Below, piece after piece: positions 53,940 to 63,049 of a DNA stretch of 64,000 nucleotides. Location of the stretch: NCBI RefSeq assembly GCF_001636845.1, contig NZ_LITT01000035.1, forward strand, positions 124,001-188,000, in the 5' to 3' direction. A model generated the notes under the pieces. The model made no database searches. It had not been told where the DNA came from and worked only from the letters and a program-made list of their open reading frames with translations. Position 1 is the first letter of the stretch; each line of letters opens with the position of its first letter. The translations under genes were made by a program, and so were the position numbers. The DNA is from Clostridium ljungdahlii. Its GTDB lineage: Bacteria > Bacillota > Clostridia > Clostridiales > Clostridiaceae.

Positions 53940-53951
53940 TTAGAATTCTAA
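53940..53951. promoter_or_regulatory. MarR operator at its own promoter
   Basis: TTAGAATTCTAA, 22 bases upstream of the MarR start codon, identical to the site before the MATE gene. From here to 54296 the sequence is AT-rich with no gene I can support. Confidence 0.75.
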
Positions 53952-54296
53952 CTGTTTATAGTTTAACAATTATAATTCAAAGTGTCAATATTTATTTTAT
54001 ATTTATAATATTTCTTTCATTAATTATATACAAATTTTTATATTTATAGGATTTGTCATCAACTTTCTTAATATAAACAAAATAAAAAGGCGAACCTCCT
54101 CCAGTTTCACCTAGACTTGATTCTCCTCCTTACTTAGATGCATTATTAAGTTATCATTGTAATCTAAAATGTTATTTTTAGGGTTATTAACTTCTTTCTA
54201 AAGCACTTTTGCTCCTATTCTTGAATAGTTTAACTTTATATTCTTTATTTGTGATATGGTTCAACACTCATAATTCTAATTTATTTATATGGTTAA

Positions 54297-54932
54297 TTCG
54301 CATTAATTTACAATTCTAAATTAGAAGAAGGATTATCACGGCTTCAATGTGAACTTGTTGCTGGAAGAAACAATATAAACACAGAGAATATTTCTTGGTT
54401 TCAGTATGATTTATTAGAATCTCTATATCATACAAATGGAAGCCGTCCTGCAGAATTAAGTAATACAATAAGTGATATTCTTAATCTCTCAATTGATGAG
54501 ACTTTAGAAGTTTTTATTGATAAGGCGCTAAAAAAAATATTATATACTATTTCTGAAGTAAACTTAGGTTATATTAAACTTGGGCAATCTCTTGACACTC
54601 TGTCGGGTGGAGAACTTCAGAGACTAAAAATAGCTGTAACTCTTTTAAATAATACTGGTGAAATTTATATATTAGATCAACCAATCACAGGTTTACATGA
54701 GTCAGATATAAAAAAATTGATACAACTATTTCACAAATTAATTAATAAAGAAAAAACTGTTATTATACTAGAACATAATTTAAGTATAATGTGCCATGCT
54801 GACTGGATTATTGATTTAGGTTCATTAGGTGGATTTAATGGCGGAGACCTTATATATATGGGATATCCCAATGGTATTACAAAATGTTCTTCATCTTTTA
54901 CTGGAAAAAGATTATTAGAATATATATCTTAA
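54297..54932 (+). pseudogene. C-terminal fragment of a UvrA-like ABC protein
   Basis: Open frame from 54297 without a start: LGYIKLGQSLDTLSGGELQRLKIAV, IYILDQPITGLHESDIKKLIQLFHKL, VIILEHNLSIMCHADWIIDLG, GGDLIYMG. These are the second-NBD motifs of UvrA and of UvrA-like drug-resistance proteins. The usual Walker B DEPTTG is DQPITG, losing the catalytic Glu. About 210 of some 750-900 residues remain. Confidence 0.85.
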
Positions 54933-55045
54933 AAATGTATTAGATGAACTTTATGACTAATCTACTTCTTTCTGACTAATAGGGCTAATACCAGCAGCTG
55001 TGTCATGTACTGAAAAGCATATACCATATAAAGGCAATTTCTAAG

Positions 55046-55116
55046 TGTAGTAGCTATATGTATAAAAATAGGCCATATACTGGAATTAATATCCTGATGT
55101 GGCCTTAGTTAGTAGT
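55046..55116 (-). repeat. Hairpin repeat, copy of 5752-5812
   Basis: TAGCTATATGTATAAAAATA, GGCCATAT...ATGTGGCC and TTAGTTAGTA follow the same order as at 5740-5812. Acts as a terminator on the minus strand (ATTTTTAT). It marks the 3' insertion boundary of the group II intron. Confidence 0.6.
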
Positions 55117-56295
55117 CGACTAAGTCAGAGGGATTACTCCCTCTTTCTCGTCTAAGAACCGTACATGTCCCTTACAAGACATACGGCTCAAGCCATCTTT
55201 TTATCTCAAACAAGTTGATATTTAAATTTCACAAACTCCTTTTTCATCAATTTGTATCCTTCTTCGCTGTTGGGCTCTACTTGATTATTCTTGAAATGGT
55301 TGACGATTCTTGGTAAGTCTTTTCCTTCCCCATATTTCTCAAGTAGTTTTAGATGTCGCCGATAACAACTTTGATGTAACAATTCTAAGTTGTCATAACA
55401 TTCAACTCCGCCTAATACACTGGGCACAATTTGATTAATCTTTAAAGGCTCTACTTCACCATCAACACCAGCTGTTTTTTTACCTTTGTTAATTTGGGTT
55501 ATTCTCTTTATTGAAAGTAGTAAATTAGCTTTACTTCTTATCATTAGTCTTTGGAGTTTTCTTACTTTCCTTCTCTGTCCCAACTGTTCGGCACGAAAAA
55601 TCCGTTGGCGAAGTTTCTTCACATATTCATTTATTTTCTTCCAGCCAATTAGCGACCAATCCTGCATATGTGGAGAAACAGCCGACGTATTAAATTTATT
55701 AATAGTTTTCATAACATGTTTCTCCTTAAAAAAGTTACCTCTTTACGTTTTCTTTCGTGTTGATGACCATGTGGAAGTCAACTCTCTTTCGAGTGAGTTA
55801 TAAAACCCTATCCAACAGGTTATTCTTTCCCCTGGACTTTCGTCCTATTGGCATTCGCTTTCTCCACAATCCTTTACCCTCTGGTATTGTAGCTTTCTTT
55901 CGATTGCCCTACCTCTTTCGAGGAACACAAAGGGCTTACCAAGTTTCACTAACATTAGATTCAAATGGTTAAGCATCCTTCTCTACTCCGATGGATATAT
56001 GGGTTACTGCACGACTGGATTGTTATTCAGTCTTTCCTATCCACATTAAGCTTGCTACTCCGCAGTACGCTTATCTTCTTTAACGAAGATTACAAAGGTT
56101 CAACTCTCGTTTATGCTTTCCATTCTTCCCCTAACCCTGCACCGCTCCTGCGTAAAGCAGTGACATTAGGTACTTAACTCTCATGCAACCTACAATCCAA
56201 TTACTCAGAATGCAGTTTTGAGCGGGGATGCGCTTAGTAACTACCGCAGTTTCTTACGAAACACTAATAATTAGCGACTTCTTGTCACACAACAA
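55116..56295 (-). mobile_element. Group II intron with internal deletion
   Basis: The 5' RNA domains run from about 56295 (GTGTGACAAGAAGTCG) to 55713; the RNA ends with domain V GAGCCGTATG...CATGTACGGTTCTTAG and a domain VI hairpin AGGGAG-TAAT-CTCCCT-like segment before 55116. The encoded maturase is reduced to 168 codons. RNA domains look largely complete, so splicing with a trans-supplied maturase cannot be excluded. Confidence 0.8.
55206..55712 (-). pseudogene. Group II intron reverse transcriptase/maturase, internally deleted
   Basis: The first 86 residues match the RT-0/N-terminal region (WKKINEYVKKLRQRIFRAEQLGQRRKVRKLQRLM...RITQINKGKKTAGVDGE). Then, in the same frame, the C-terminal HNH part follows (CYDNLELLHQSCYRRHLKLLEKYGE). 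The entire RT palm, including YADD, and the maturase X domain are gone. Frame retention suggests a clean internal deletion. Confidence 0.85.
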
Positions 56296-56367
56296 TATAT
56301 GAAGAATGCGTACTAATAATTATACCTATTAACTTTAGTCATTGCATCTTCTCCACTTTAAGCCATT

Positions 56368-56994
56368 TTATTGAATTGAGTTCATAAGCTTAAAGAAATA
56401 TTTTGACTCTTTGGTTTTATAAAGATTGTACCAGGAATCTAAGGTTTGCGGTAAGAATACATCTAGAATTTTCAATACATGCAACGCAAATTCAAGGGGA
56501 GCTATTCCAGAAGCAGTAATCAAACTTCCATCAGTTACTACACATTCCTGCTTATAATACTTTTCTCCATCATAGCTTGGGCAGACCATTTTAAGATACC
56601 CCAAGTCATTGCTTGTATGAGCTCGCTTATTCAATACTCCCCCCATAGCAAGTCCTATTGTAGCACCACAAATTGCCCCTACAACAATACCTTTCTCTAA
56701 ATATTTTTCAGCCATTCTTATAATGGGAGCATGAATTGCTTCTGTCCATGTATTCCCACCAGGTAGAATCAAAGCAGCAGTATCTTTAACACTACACTCC
56801 TTAAGTTCAATTTCTGGCAATATTTTCAGACCTCCCATTGTAGTAATAGGGGTCTTGGTAATTCCTACAGTTACTACTTTTAGCGGCATTAATCCCTTTT
56901 TGTAGTACCTTCCCGAATTGATTTCAGTGCTTAAATAACCTATTTCCCAGTCTGCCATTGTATCAAATACGTAAAGATATACTGTATTCTTCAT
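56368..56994 (-). CDS. DJ-1/PfpI-family protein
   Basis: 208 residues. Class I glutamine-amidotransferase-like fold with nucleophile elbow VGAICGATIGLA (Cys about 109) and ALILPGGNTWTEA. N terminus MKNTVYLYVFDTMADWEIG is typical of the YdeA/PfpI subgroup. GGAGG before the ATG. Downstream of a broken WYL regulator. Possible deglycase, protease-like or stress protein; function unproved. Confidence 0.88.
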   Translation of the reverse strand: MKNTVYLYVFDTMADWEIGYLSTEINSGRYYKKGLMPLKVVTVGITKTPITTMGGLKILPEIELKECSVKDTAALILPGGNTWTEAIHAPIIRMAEKYLEKGIVVGAICGATIGLAMGGVLNKRAHTSNDLGYLKMVCPSYDGEKYYKQECVVTDGSLITASGIAPLEFALHVLKILDVFLPQTLDSWYNLYKTKESKYFFKLMNSIQ

Positions 56995-57094
56995 TTTCTA
57001 TTCCTCCACATTCATTTTATTGTTGCTATTTGTTACAGGATGGTCTCAAACTCCATCTCGATCTATTATATATTATCTTCACTGACGAATTCAG

Positions 57095-57738
57095 TCAGTG
57101 AAGATAATGGGCCATCAAATCTCTAAGAATTGCTGCCATAGCATCTTTAAAACTATTTGGTTCAAGCACCTTTATTGATTTACCATATTGAAGTAGAATA
57201 TGAGGAACATAGGTATGTATTGAGTCTTCATCCATTAAAAAATTAGCTCTGCATTCAGTTCGTTCTATCAGATGATATCCTAAAAACCAATGTGCACAAA
57301 GGTCATTCAATGCTTCTGATTTGCCCTCAATTACTAAAGTGCAAAGTCCTAATTTGCTTTCCACATTGGATAATAAGTTTTTTGTAAAAACTCACGTGCC
57401 GAAAAAGCTTCAGGACGCTTAAATGAATTTTTAGTGCTTATAATATTTACTATTCTATCTACCTTAAAACTGCGAATTTCATTCCTAAGATGGCAAAATG
57501 CAACAGTATACCATTTATTGTTCCAGTAAAGCATCCCATAGGGGTCAACAACCCTGCGCTTAGGATGCCCTTCATAACCTGTACAGTATTCAATTTCCAC
57601 AGAGCATTCATTAGCAACAGCCTGCTTCCATTGCAAAAGTGATTTTTTCTCTTCAAGGTCAAAAAACAGGGGTGTTCGGATAAAATTGTTAAGCAAACTA
57701 TATCCGCCGTTATGACCAGGCTCCGATATTATTGGCAC
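57095..57738 (-). pseudogene. WYL-domain (YafY-type) regulator, truncated and frameshifted
   Basis: 57738 to 57349: ISEPGHNGGYSLLNNF (end of the HTH domain), then the WYL domain EIEYCTGYEGHPKRRVVDPYGMLYWNNKWYTVAFCHLRNEIRSFKVDRI. A frameshift near 57355 moves to ESKLGLCTLVIEGKSEALNDLCAHWFLGY...FKDAMAAILRDLMAHYL, the C-terminal extension. The N-terminal winged helix is missing. Likely once regulated the PfpI gene. Confidence 0.85.
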
Positions 57739-57934
57739 TCCACTAACACATACCCTCTATTACTTCTTATACAATAATATAGCCCTTTATTTCTTATATT
57801 TACTTGTTATATTAAATGTTATATATACTATATACTTATTATACATTACATATTATAGATAACATTATTAAGCACATCCTTTCTTAAACATTATATAAAA
57901 AGAAAGATGACACCTGTATGTCATCATAGAAAAA

Positions 57935-57994
57935 TTGACACACTAAAATTATTATGATAATATATCTTTTAGATACATATCTAAAAGATATATT
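57935..57994 (+). promoter_or_regulatory. Sigma-A promoter with perfect 17-bp operator dyad
   Basis: TTGACA (57935-57940), 17-bp spacer, TAATAT (57958-57963). The dyad AATATATCTTTTAGATA-CA-TATCTAAAAGATATATT (57959-57994) covers the -10 and start site. Fits repression by the PadR protein encoded in the same operon. Confidence 0.8.
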
Positions 57995-58008
57995 AAGGGA
58001 GATTAATT

Positions 58009-58809
58009 ATGAAAAGACAAAGTATTAGAAAATTAACTTTAATAACTGCAATGTTACTTTTTCCAATAACTATTTACTACTTTTCACCAGCTTTAATTAT
58101 CATGGGAGCAATGGAAAGAATAATTAACGGGAGTTTTATTGTATTTCTAGTAATGATAATAGGTTCTATATTTTTGGGAAGACTATTTTGTGCTTATTTA
58201 TGCCCTATGGGTGGAATGCAAGAATGTGCCATGCTTGTTAATAGCAAAAATCCAAAGCAGGGGTGGAAAAATAATATAAAGTACGTAATTTGGCTAGTAT
58301 GGATAATAACTATAATTACTTGTTTTATATTTAAGAAGCAAGAATTAACAGTGAACTTTTTCTATATGACAGACCATGGAATATCCATAGCAAATATATA
58401 TGATTATGTTATATACTATATAGTAGTATTTTTGGTTTTTATTCCTTCTGTTATATTTGGTAAAAGAATTTTTTGTCACTACTTTTGCTGGATAGCACCA
58501 TTCATGGTGCTAGGAATGAAACTTGGAGATGTACTTCATATTAAAAGGGTTAGGCTACATGCAAATAAAGATATGTGCATAAACTGTCATCTATGTGACA
58601 AAAGCTGCCCCATGGGTCTCAATGTATCTGAGAAAGTTCGAACAGAAATAATGAATGATAGGGAATGCATACTATGTGGAGCATGTGTTGATAATTGTCC
58701 TAAAAAAGTAATTTCTTATACGTTAGGTAAAAAAGGGGAAAAAATAAATGAAAAAAACAAGATATGTGCTGCTGGGGCTTCTTCAGGAGGAAGAACTAAG
58801 CGGATATGA
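58009..58809 (+). CDS. NapH/NosR-like membrane ferredoxin
   Basis: 266 residues. Four to five membrane helices with CAYLCPMGGMQEC (about 65-77) and GKRIFCHYFCWIAP, then two 4Fe-4S motifs CINCHLCDKSCPMG and CILCGACVDNCPKK. The FeS binding and membrane layout match 4Fe-4S proteins of the NapH/NosR type that pass electrons across the membrane. AAGGGAG precedes ATG. The last 20 residues overlap the PadR gene and look non-family. Confidence 0.87.
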   Translation: MKRQSIRKLTLITAMLLFPITIYYFSPALIIMGAMERIINGSFIVFLVMIIGSIFLGRLFCAYLCPMGGMQECAMLVNSKNPKQGWKNNIKYVIWLVWIITIITCFIFKKQELTVNFFYMTDHGISIANIYDYVIYYIVVFLVFIPSVIFGKRIFCHYFCWIAPFMVLGMKLGDVLHIKRVRLHANKDMCINCHLCDKSCPMGLNVSEKVRTEIMNDRECILCGACVDNCPKKVISYTLGKKGEKINEKNKICAAGASSGGRTKRI

Positions 58810-59287
58810 AATGAAAAGAGCCATAGATATACGAATGTCCTTCTTCTGGCAGGAAAGTTTTGGGCAGATATATCCAGAACTTAACAAAATGATTAAAGAA
58901 GGACTAATTGATTTTTCTAACAACACCTCAACTGAAAAAACAAAACGTGAAAAAATAAGATACAAAATAACTTCTAAAGGTGAAAGTGAATTAAAGAAAT
59001 GGATGGAAGCAGAAAATGAAAAAGACACTGTTAGAAGTGAGTTCCTTCTAAAAATGTTTTTATCAACTGACAAAAATGCGGAGGAAATGCAAAAACATGT
59101 AATTAAGTTTAAAGAACAATCACAGCAAAAATTGGATCTGTTCAATTTATTTGAAAAACAGTTAAATCAATATATAGGTGTGCATAACAATCACAGACAA
59201 ATACTATCTGTATTAAATTTAGGCATTCGTCAAGCAAAATTATATATTGAATGGAGTAATGAAATGTTAGAACAACTAGATAAATAG
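58748..59287 (+). CDS. PadR-family regulator
   Basis: 179 residues, long PadR type with C-terminal helical dimerisation domain. Winged helix KTRYVLLGLLQEEELSGYEMKRAIDIRMSFFWQESFGQIYPELNKMIKEGLI. AAGGGG upstream of its ATG lies inside the ferredoxin gene, which it overlaps by 62 bp. Same operon, so it probably represses the whole unit at the 57959 dyad. Confidence 0.9.
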   Translation: MKKTRYVLLGLLQEEELSGYEMKRAIDIRMSFFWQESFGQIYPELNKMIKEGLIDFSNNTSTEKTKREKIRYKITSKGESELKKWMEAENEKDTVRSEFLLKMFLSTDKNAEEMQKHVIKFKEQSQQKLDLFNLFEKQLNQYIGVHNNHRQILSVLNLGIRQAKLYIEWSNEMLEQLDK

Positions 59288-59296
59288 AAAAATTTT

Positions 59297-59347
59297 CCAT
59301 TAAATACTATCCATAGTATAAACCAGTTTCTAAGGAATCAGTCAATA
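59297..59347. repeat. Copy of the MerR-gene promoter sequence
   Basis: ATACTATCCATAGTATAAAC and AATCAGTCAATAAT match 32098-32146 closely. TTGACT-19 bp-TATACT is again present on the minus strand, here pointing into the 3' end of the PadR gene; on the plus strand the response-regulator gene starts 60 bases downstream. Confidence 0.7.
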
Positions 59348-59406
59348 ATCAATTCACAAAATAATGATATAATTATATTATTATTTTGTGATAAGCGAGG
59401 TATAGT

Positions 59407-60126
59407 ATGCTGGAGATATTTATTTGTGACGACAATAAATCTTATAGAGATAAAATTAGACAAATCATTGAGAACACTATTTTGAGGGAATCTTTAGATT
59501 TGAATATACCCCTCTGCACTAACAGCCCAATAGAACTATTAAAATATTTAGGAGATCATGCATCAACTGGAATTTACTTTCTGGATGTTGATTTAAAAAG
59601 TAATATGAATGGAATAAAGCTTGGTGAAAAGATAAGAGACTTAGATCCCTTTGGATTCATAATATTTACAACTATCCATATGGAAATGAGCTATCTCGTA
59701 TTTAAATACAAAGTTGAAGCAATGGACTATGTTGCTAAGGACGAAGATGACTTTAAAGCACGGGTAACAAGTTGTCTTATGAAGGCCTATAGCATTTATA
59801 CTAGAGAAAATCTTAGTGAAGGATATATTAAAGTAAATGAAGATTCCAGAATAATAAATATAAAATTATCTGATATCTTGTTTATTGAGACAAGCAGTAC
59901 CCCACACAAGATAAGAGTCCACGAAGAAAATAGGCAAATAGAGTTTTATGGAAATCTTAAAGACATGGAGCAAAAACTCACTCCAAACTTTTACAGATGT
60001 CATAAATCCTATATTGTAAATAAAGACAAGATTGACGAAATAGATTTGAAAAATAATAAAATCATCATGATAAATGGAGAAGACTGTCTTGTTTCTTTTA
60101 GATATAAGAGAGGTCTTATAAAATGA
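59407..60126 (+). CDS. LytTR-family response regulator (AgrA-like)
   Basis: 239 residues. Receiver domain: IFICDDNKSYRDKIRQI (acid pocket), phospho-acceptor Asp in GIYFLDVDLKS (about residue 60), and conserved KVEAMDYVAKDED. C-terminal LytTR DNA-binding domain (SDILFIETSSTPHKIRVHEENRQIEFYGNLKDMEQKLTPNFYRCHKSYIVNKDKI). GAGG before ATG. Overlaps the kinase gene by 4 bp. Confidence 0.92.
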   Translation: MLEIFICDDNKSYRDKIRQIIENTILRESLDLNIPLCTNSPIELLKYLGDHASTGIYFLDVDLKSNMNGIKLGEKIRDLDPFGFIIFTTIHMEMSYLVFKYKVEAMDYVAKDEDDFKARVTSCLMKAYSIYTRENLSEGYIKVNEDSRIINIKLSDILFIETSSTPHKIRVHEENRQIEFYGNLKDMEQKLTPNFYRCHKSYIVNKDKIDEIDLKNNKIIMINGEDCLVSFRYKRGLIK

Positions 60127-61472
60127 TCATTAAAAAATTTCCCATAAGCAAACTTTTTACAGACGTGCTCTTCCCTTCACTGCAAATTAGCTTATTATGT
60201 TGTATTTCAATATACATATTATTTAAAGATAAAGTTACCTTAAATGTAATGAAAAAGTACTTTGTCATATCCTTTGTAGTTGGAGTGGTGCTTCAAACTG
60301 GTTCATACATCTTAATACTCCCTATCTTTACGATCCTAATAATATTTTTATTAAAAAATAGTAAAGACATAAAAAGTACCATAGAAATACTCATAACCAT
60401 TTTTACAATATACTTTATTAACATCATGTATAACGGAATTTTAAAATTAGATGTTTATAAAACAATCTCTTTTAAAAATTACATTACTGAACTCATAATT
60501 ATACTATTTTTTACACTTTTAATATATGCAATAAAAAAACATATTCCTCATAAATTTGAGAATTTCAAAAAAGTTTCACTGCAGCAAATAAGATATAGGA
60601 TGATTCTCAGTATAAGTATTCCTATATCTTTGAGTATATTTTTAATTTATCCTCTGACAAACTTGACAAGTTACACTGGAATATTTTTTATAATTGAATG
60701 CTATCTTCCACTTGGAATTCCTCTTATTTCAATAATACTCATACTTATAATAATTTATAATTATGACAGGAGTTTAAAAATTGAAATGAATTTAAAAAGA
60801 GAAACTGAAGAAAAAGACAGAATAGAGGAATATTCACATGTGATTGAAGAAATGTACAACGAAACGAGAAAATTCAAGCATGACTATATAAATATGCTCC
60901 TTCCTCTTAAGGAATACATAGATACTTCCAATGTCAATGATCTCAAGGATTTCTTTTATGACAATGTGCTCAATATAGACAAAGATATAAAGTGGAATAA
61001 CACAAATATAGATAAGTTAAAACATATTAAGATACTGCCTTTAAAGGCCCTGATTTCTACAAAACTAATAAAAGCATTATCTTCAAGGATAAATATAAAA
61101 TTAGAAGTAGTTGAAGATATATCTCAAATATCTATGAATATAATGGATTTATGCAGAATAATTGGAATACTTTTGGATAATGCAATAGAAGCATCAATAA
61201 AGTGTGATTTGCCTAAACTATATTTCTGCATTTGTGTAAAAAAGGATTATGTAGTTATAGCACTTCACAATAACTTCGGGAATACAAAACCAGTAATACA
61301 CAAAATATATGAAAAAGGTTTTTCAACTAAAGGAGACGGAAGAGGCCTTGGCTTATATATCTTAAAAGATATTATAGATACAAAATACAATAATGTATTT
61401 ATAGACACCTCTGTGGAAAACAATATGTTTATACAAGAATTATGGATTAAGAATATACATGGGGCATCCTAA
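60123..61472 (+). CDS. GHKL sensor histidine kinase (AgrC-like)
   Basis: 449 residues. Six to seven N-terminal membrane segments (about 15-225), then the phospho-acceptor helix with KFKHDYINMLLPLKEYI, N-box GILLDNAIEASIK and G-boxes EKGFSTKGDGRGLGLYIL. This is the HPK10/AgrC class that senses peptides or membrane signals. Forms a pair with the response regulator, which probably controls the ABC exporter downstream. Confidence 0.92.
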   Translation: MIIKKFPISKLFTDVLFPSLQISLLCCISIYILFKDKVTLNVMKKYFVISFVVGVVLQTGSYILILPIFTILIIFLLKNSKDIKSTIEILITIFTIYFINIMYNGILKLDVYKTISFKNYITELIIILFFTLLIYAIKKHIPHKFENFKKVSLQQIRYRMILSISIPISLSIFLIYPLTNLTSYTGIFFIIECYLPLGIPLISIILILIIIYNYDRSLKIEMNLKRETEEKDRIEEYSHVIEEMYNETRKFKHDYINMLLPLKEYIDTSNVNDLKDFFYDNVLNIDKDIKWNNTNIDKLKHIKILPLKALISTKLIKALSSRINIKLEVVEDISQISMNIMDLCRIIGILLDNAIEASIKCDLPKLYFCICVKKDYVVIALHNNFGNTKPVIHKIYEKGFSTKGDGRGLGLYILKDIIDTKYNNVFIDTSVENNMFIQELWIKNIHGAS

Positions 61473-61492
61473 CTAGGGTGTCCTTTTCTTTA
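61462..61492 (+). terminator. Terminator after the kinase gene
   Basis: GGGCATCC-TAACTA-GGGTGTCC followed by TTTTCTTT. Separates the two-component operon from the ABC genes, which have their own 180-base upstream region. Confidence 0.7.
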
Positions 61493-61650
61493 ACGTAAAT
61501 TTTTTAATCTTAACCGTATCAGCTTCTGCTACTTATGAATTCAGGACATCCTCTTTGGACTAATACATAAAATATCCACTAATACCTGTTAATATGTAGT
61601 AGAAGTTCTGGTTTGCAAACAAAAATTAATCTTTGAAGAAAGGATAAAAA

Positions 61651-62361
61651 ATGGAACCAATTTTAGAAGTAAAAAATTTAAGTAAGTACTATAAAAGTAA
61701 AAAAGTAATTGACAGCATCAATATGAAGGTATTCAAAGGAGACATCTATGGTTTTATAGGTCCAAATGGAGCTGGCAAAACAACAACTATAAAAACTATT
61801 TTGCGTCTACTAAAACCTTCAAGTGGTGACGTCTTCATAGGTGGCAAAAATGTATTTAAAAATGGAGAAAACAATCCTTCAGATATAGGAGCCATGATAG
61901 ACTATCCTAGCTTTTACAACAACTTATCTGGATATAAAAACTTAATGCTATATGCAAATGTCTTGAATCTCAGCAAAAAGAGAGTTTATGAAGTTTTAGA
62001 ATTAGTAAAATTGATGGAGGATAAAGATAAAAAAGTAAGTAATTATTCTATGGGAATGAAGCAGAGGCTTGCAGTGGCAAGAGCATTTTTATCAAAGCCC
62101 AAAATTGTAATATTAGACGAGCCAACTAATGGTCTGGACCCAGAGGGAGTAAGAGATATGAGAGATTTAATTAAAAAATTAGCTAGAGAAAATGGTACAA
62201 CTTTCATATATTGCTCTCACATTTTAAATGAAGTACAAAACATATGTAATAGAGTAGCAATGATAAATAAAGGCAGGATAATCATTGAAGACTCTATGGA
62301 AAATATGCTTAAAAGTGCTAATTCTCTAGAAGATTATTTTATGAAAGCAGTGGGACTTTGA
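61651..62361 (+). CDS. ABC transporter ATPase, BcrA/lantibiotic-immunity type
   Basis: 236 residues. Walker A GPNGAGKTTT, signature NYSMGMKQRLAVARAFL, Walker B VILDEPTNGLDPEG, H-loop CSHIL. C-terminal EDYFMKAVGL is typical for BcrA-like ATPases (bacitracin/lantibiotic self-protection). AAAGGA before ATG. Two permease genes follow with tight spacing. Confidence 0.92.
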   Translation: MEPILEVKNLSKYYKSKKVIDSINMKVFKGDIYGFIGPNGAGKTTTIKTILRLLKPSSGDVFIGGKNVFKNGENNPSDIGAMIDYPSFYNNLSGYKNLMLYANVLNLSKKRVYEVLELVKLMEDKDKKVSNYSMGMKQRLAVARAFLSKPKIVILDEPTNGLDPEGVRDMRDLIKKLARENGTTFIYCSHILNEVQNICNRVAMINKGRIIIEDSMENMLKSANSLEDYFMKAVGL

Positions 62362-62362
62362 T

Positions 62363-63049
62363 ATGATTAAAAATGAATTTATAAAATTTTTTACTCCTTT
62401 AAAAATATCAATATATGGAGGTATCATACTTATATTCATCTTATTGAATGATGTACTATTTGCAGATAAAGCCTCCGCCATAGTTACTTTTCATACTTTG
62501 CTTTATAACGATATATCTTCACTTATATTTATGCTTCCAATAATTTTATCACCGATAGTTTCAGATATGATTACACGTGATTATGAATGTGGCTGCATGA
62601 AATTTTTTATAATTTATAAAAGCAAATCAAAAGTACTTTTATGCAAAATAATTTCTCTTATCCTAATAACAGGCATTATGATAATTTTTACATTTACTAT
62701 TTTGAATGTGATTTATATTTTCAAAGATTCAGTGCAAATTGATATATTTTTAGATATAAAAATGGGATTGCTATTTTTAACTGCACTTATGCCAGTACTA
62801 CTTATATATGTTTTAATTTCTATACTAACTAAAAACAGCACTATAATATCATTGCTTGTGTTTCTTCTAATTGTAATGTCAGACTTTATTCCCAAGACAA
62901 TTGGGAATATAACTCCACGAAGATTTTTATGGGAATGCCTTTTAAAGAATCAAATTGATAAATTTTCTATAATCTTATTTTCAATATACACTATAGTTCT
63001 TGTATTTTTGAACTTTAAGTTATTCAACAAAAAGGAGCTGATACATTGA
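62363..63049 (+). CDS. ABC transporter permease (ABC-2/lantibiotic immunity type)
   Basis: 228 residues with six membrane segments; first permease after the BcrA-like ATPase (one base after its stop). LPIILSPIVSDMITRDYECGCMKFFIIYKSKSKVLLCK is the cytoplasmic loop common in these permeases. Ends in a TTGA overlap with the next gene. Confidence 0.82.
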   Translation: MIKNEFIKFFTPLKISIYGGIILIFILLNDVLFADKASAIVTFHTLLYNDISSLIFMLPIILSPIVSDMITRDYECGCMKFFIIYKSKSKVLLCKIISLILITGIMIIFTFTILNVIYIFKDSVQIDIFLDIKMGLLFLTALMPVLLIYVLISILTKNSTIISLLVFLLIVMSDFIPKTIGNITPRRFLWECLLKNQIDKFSIILFSIYTIVLVFLNFKLFNKKELIH

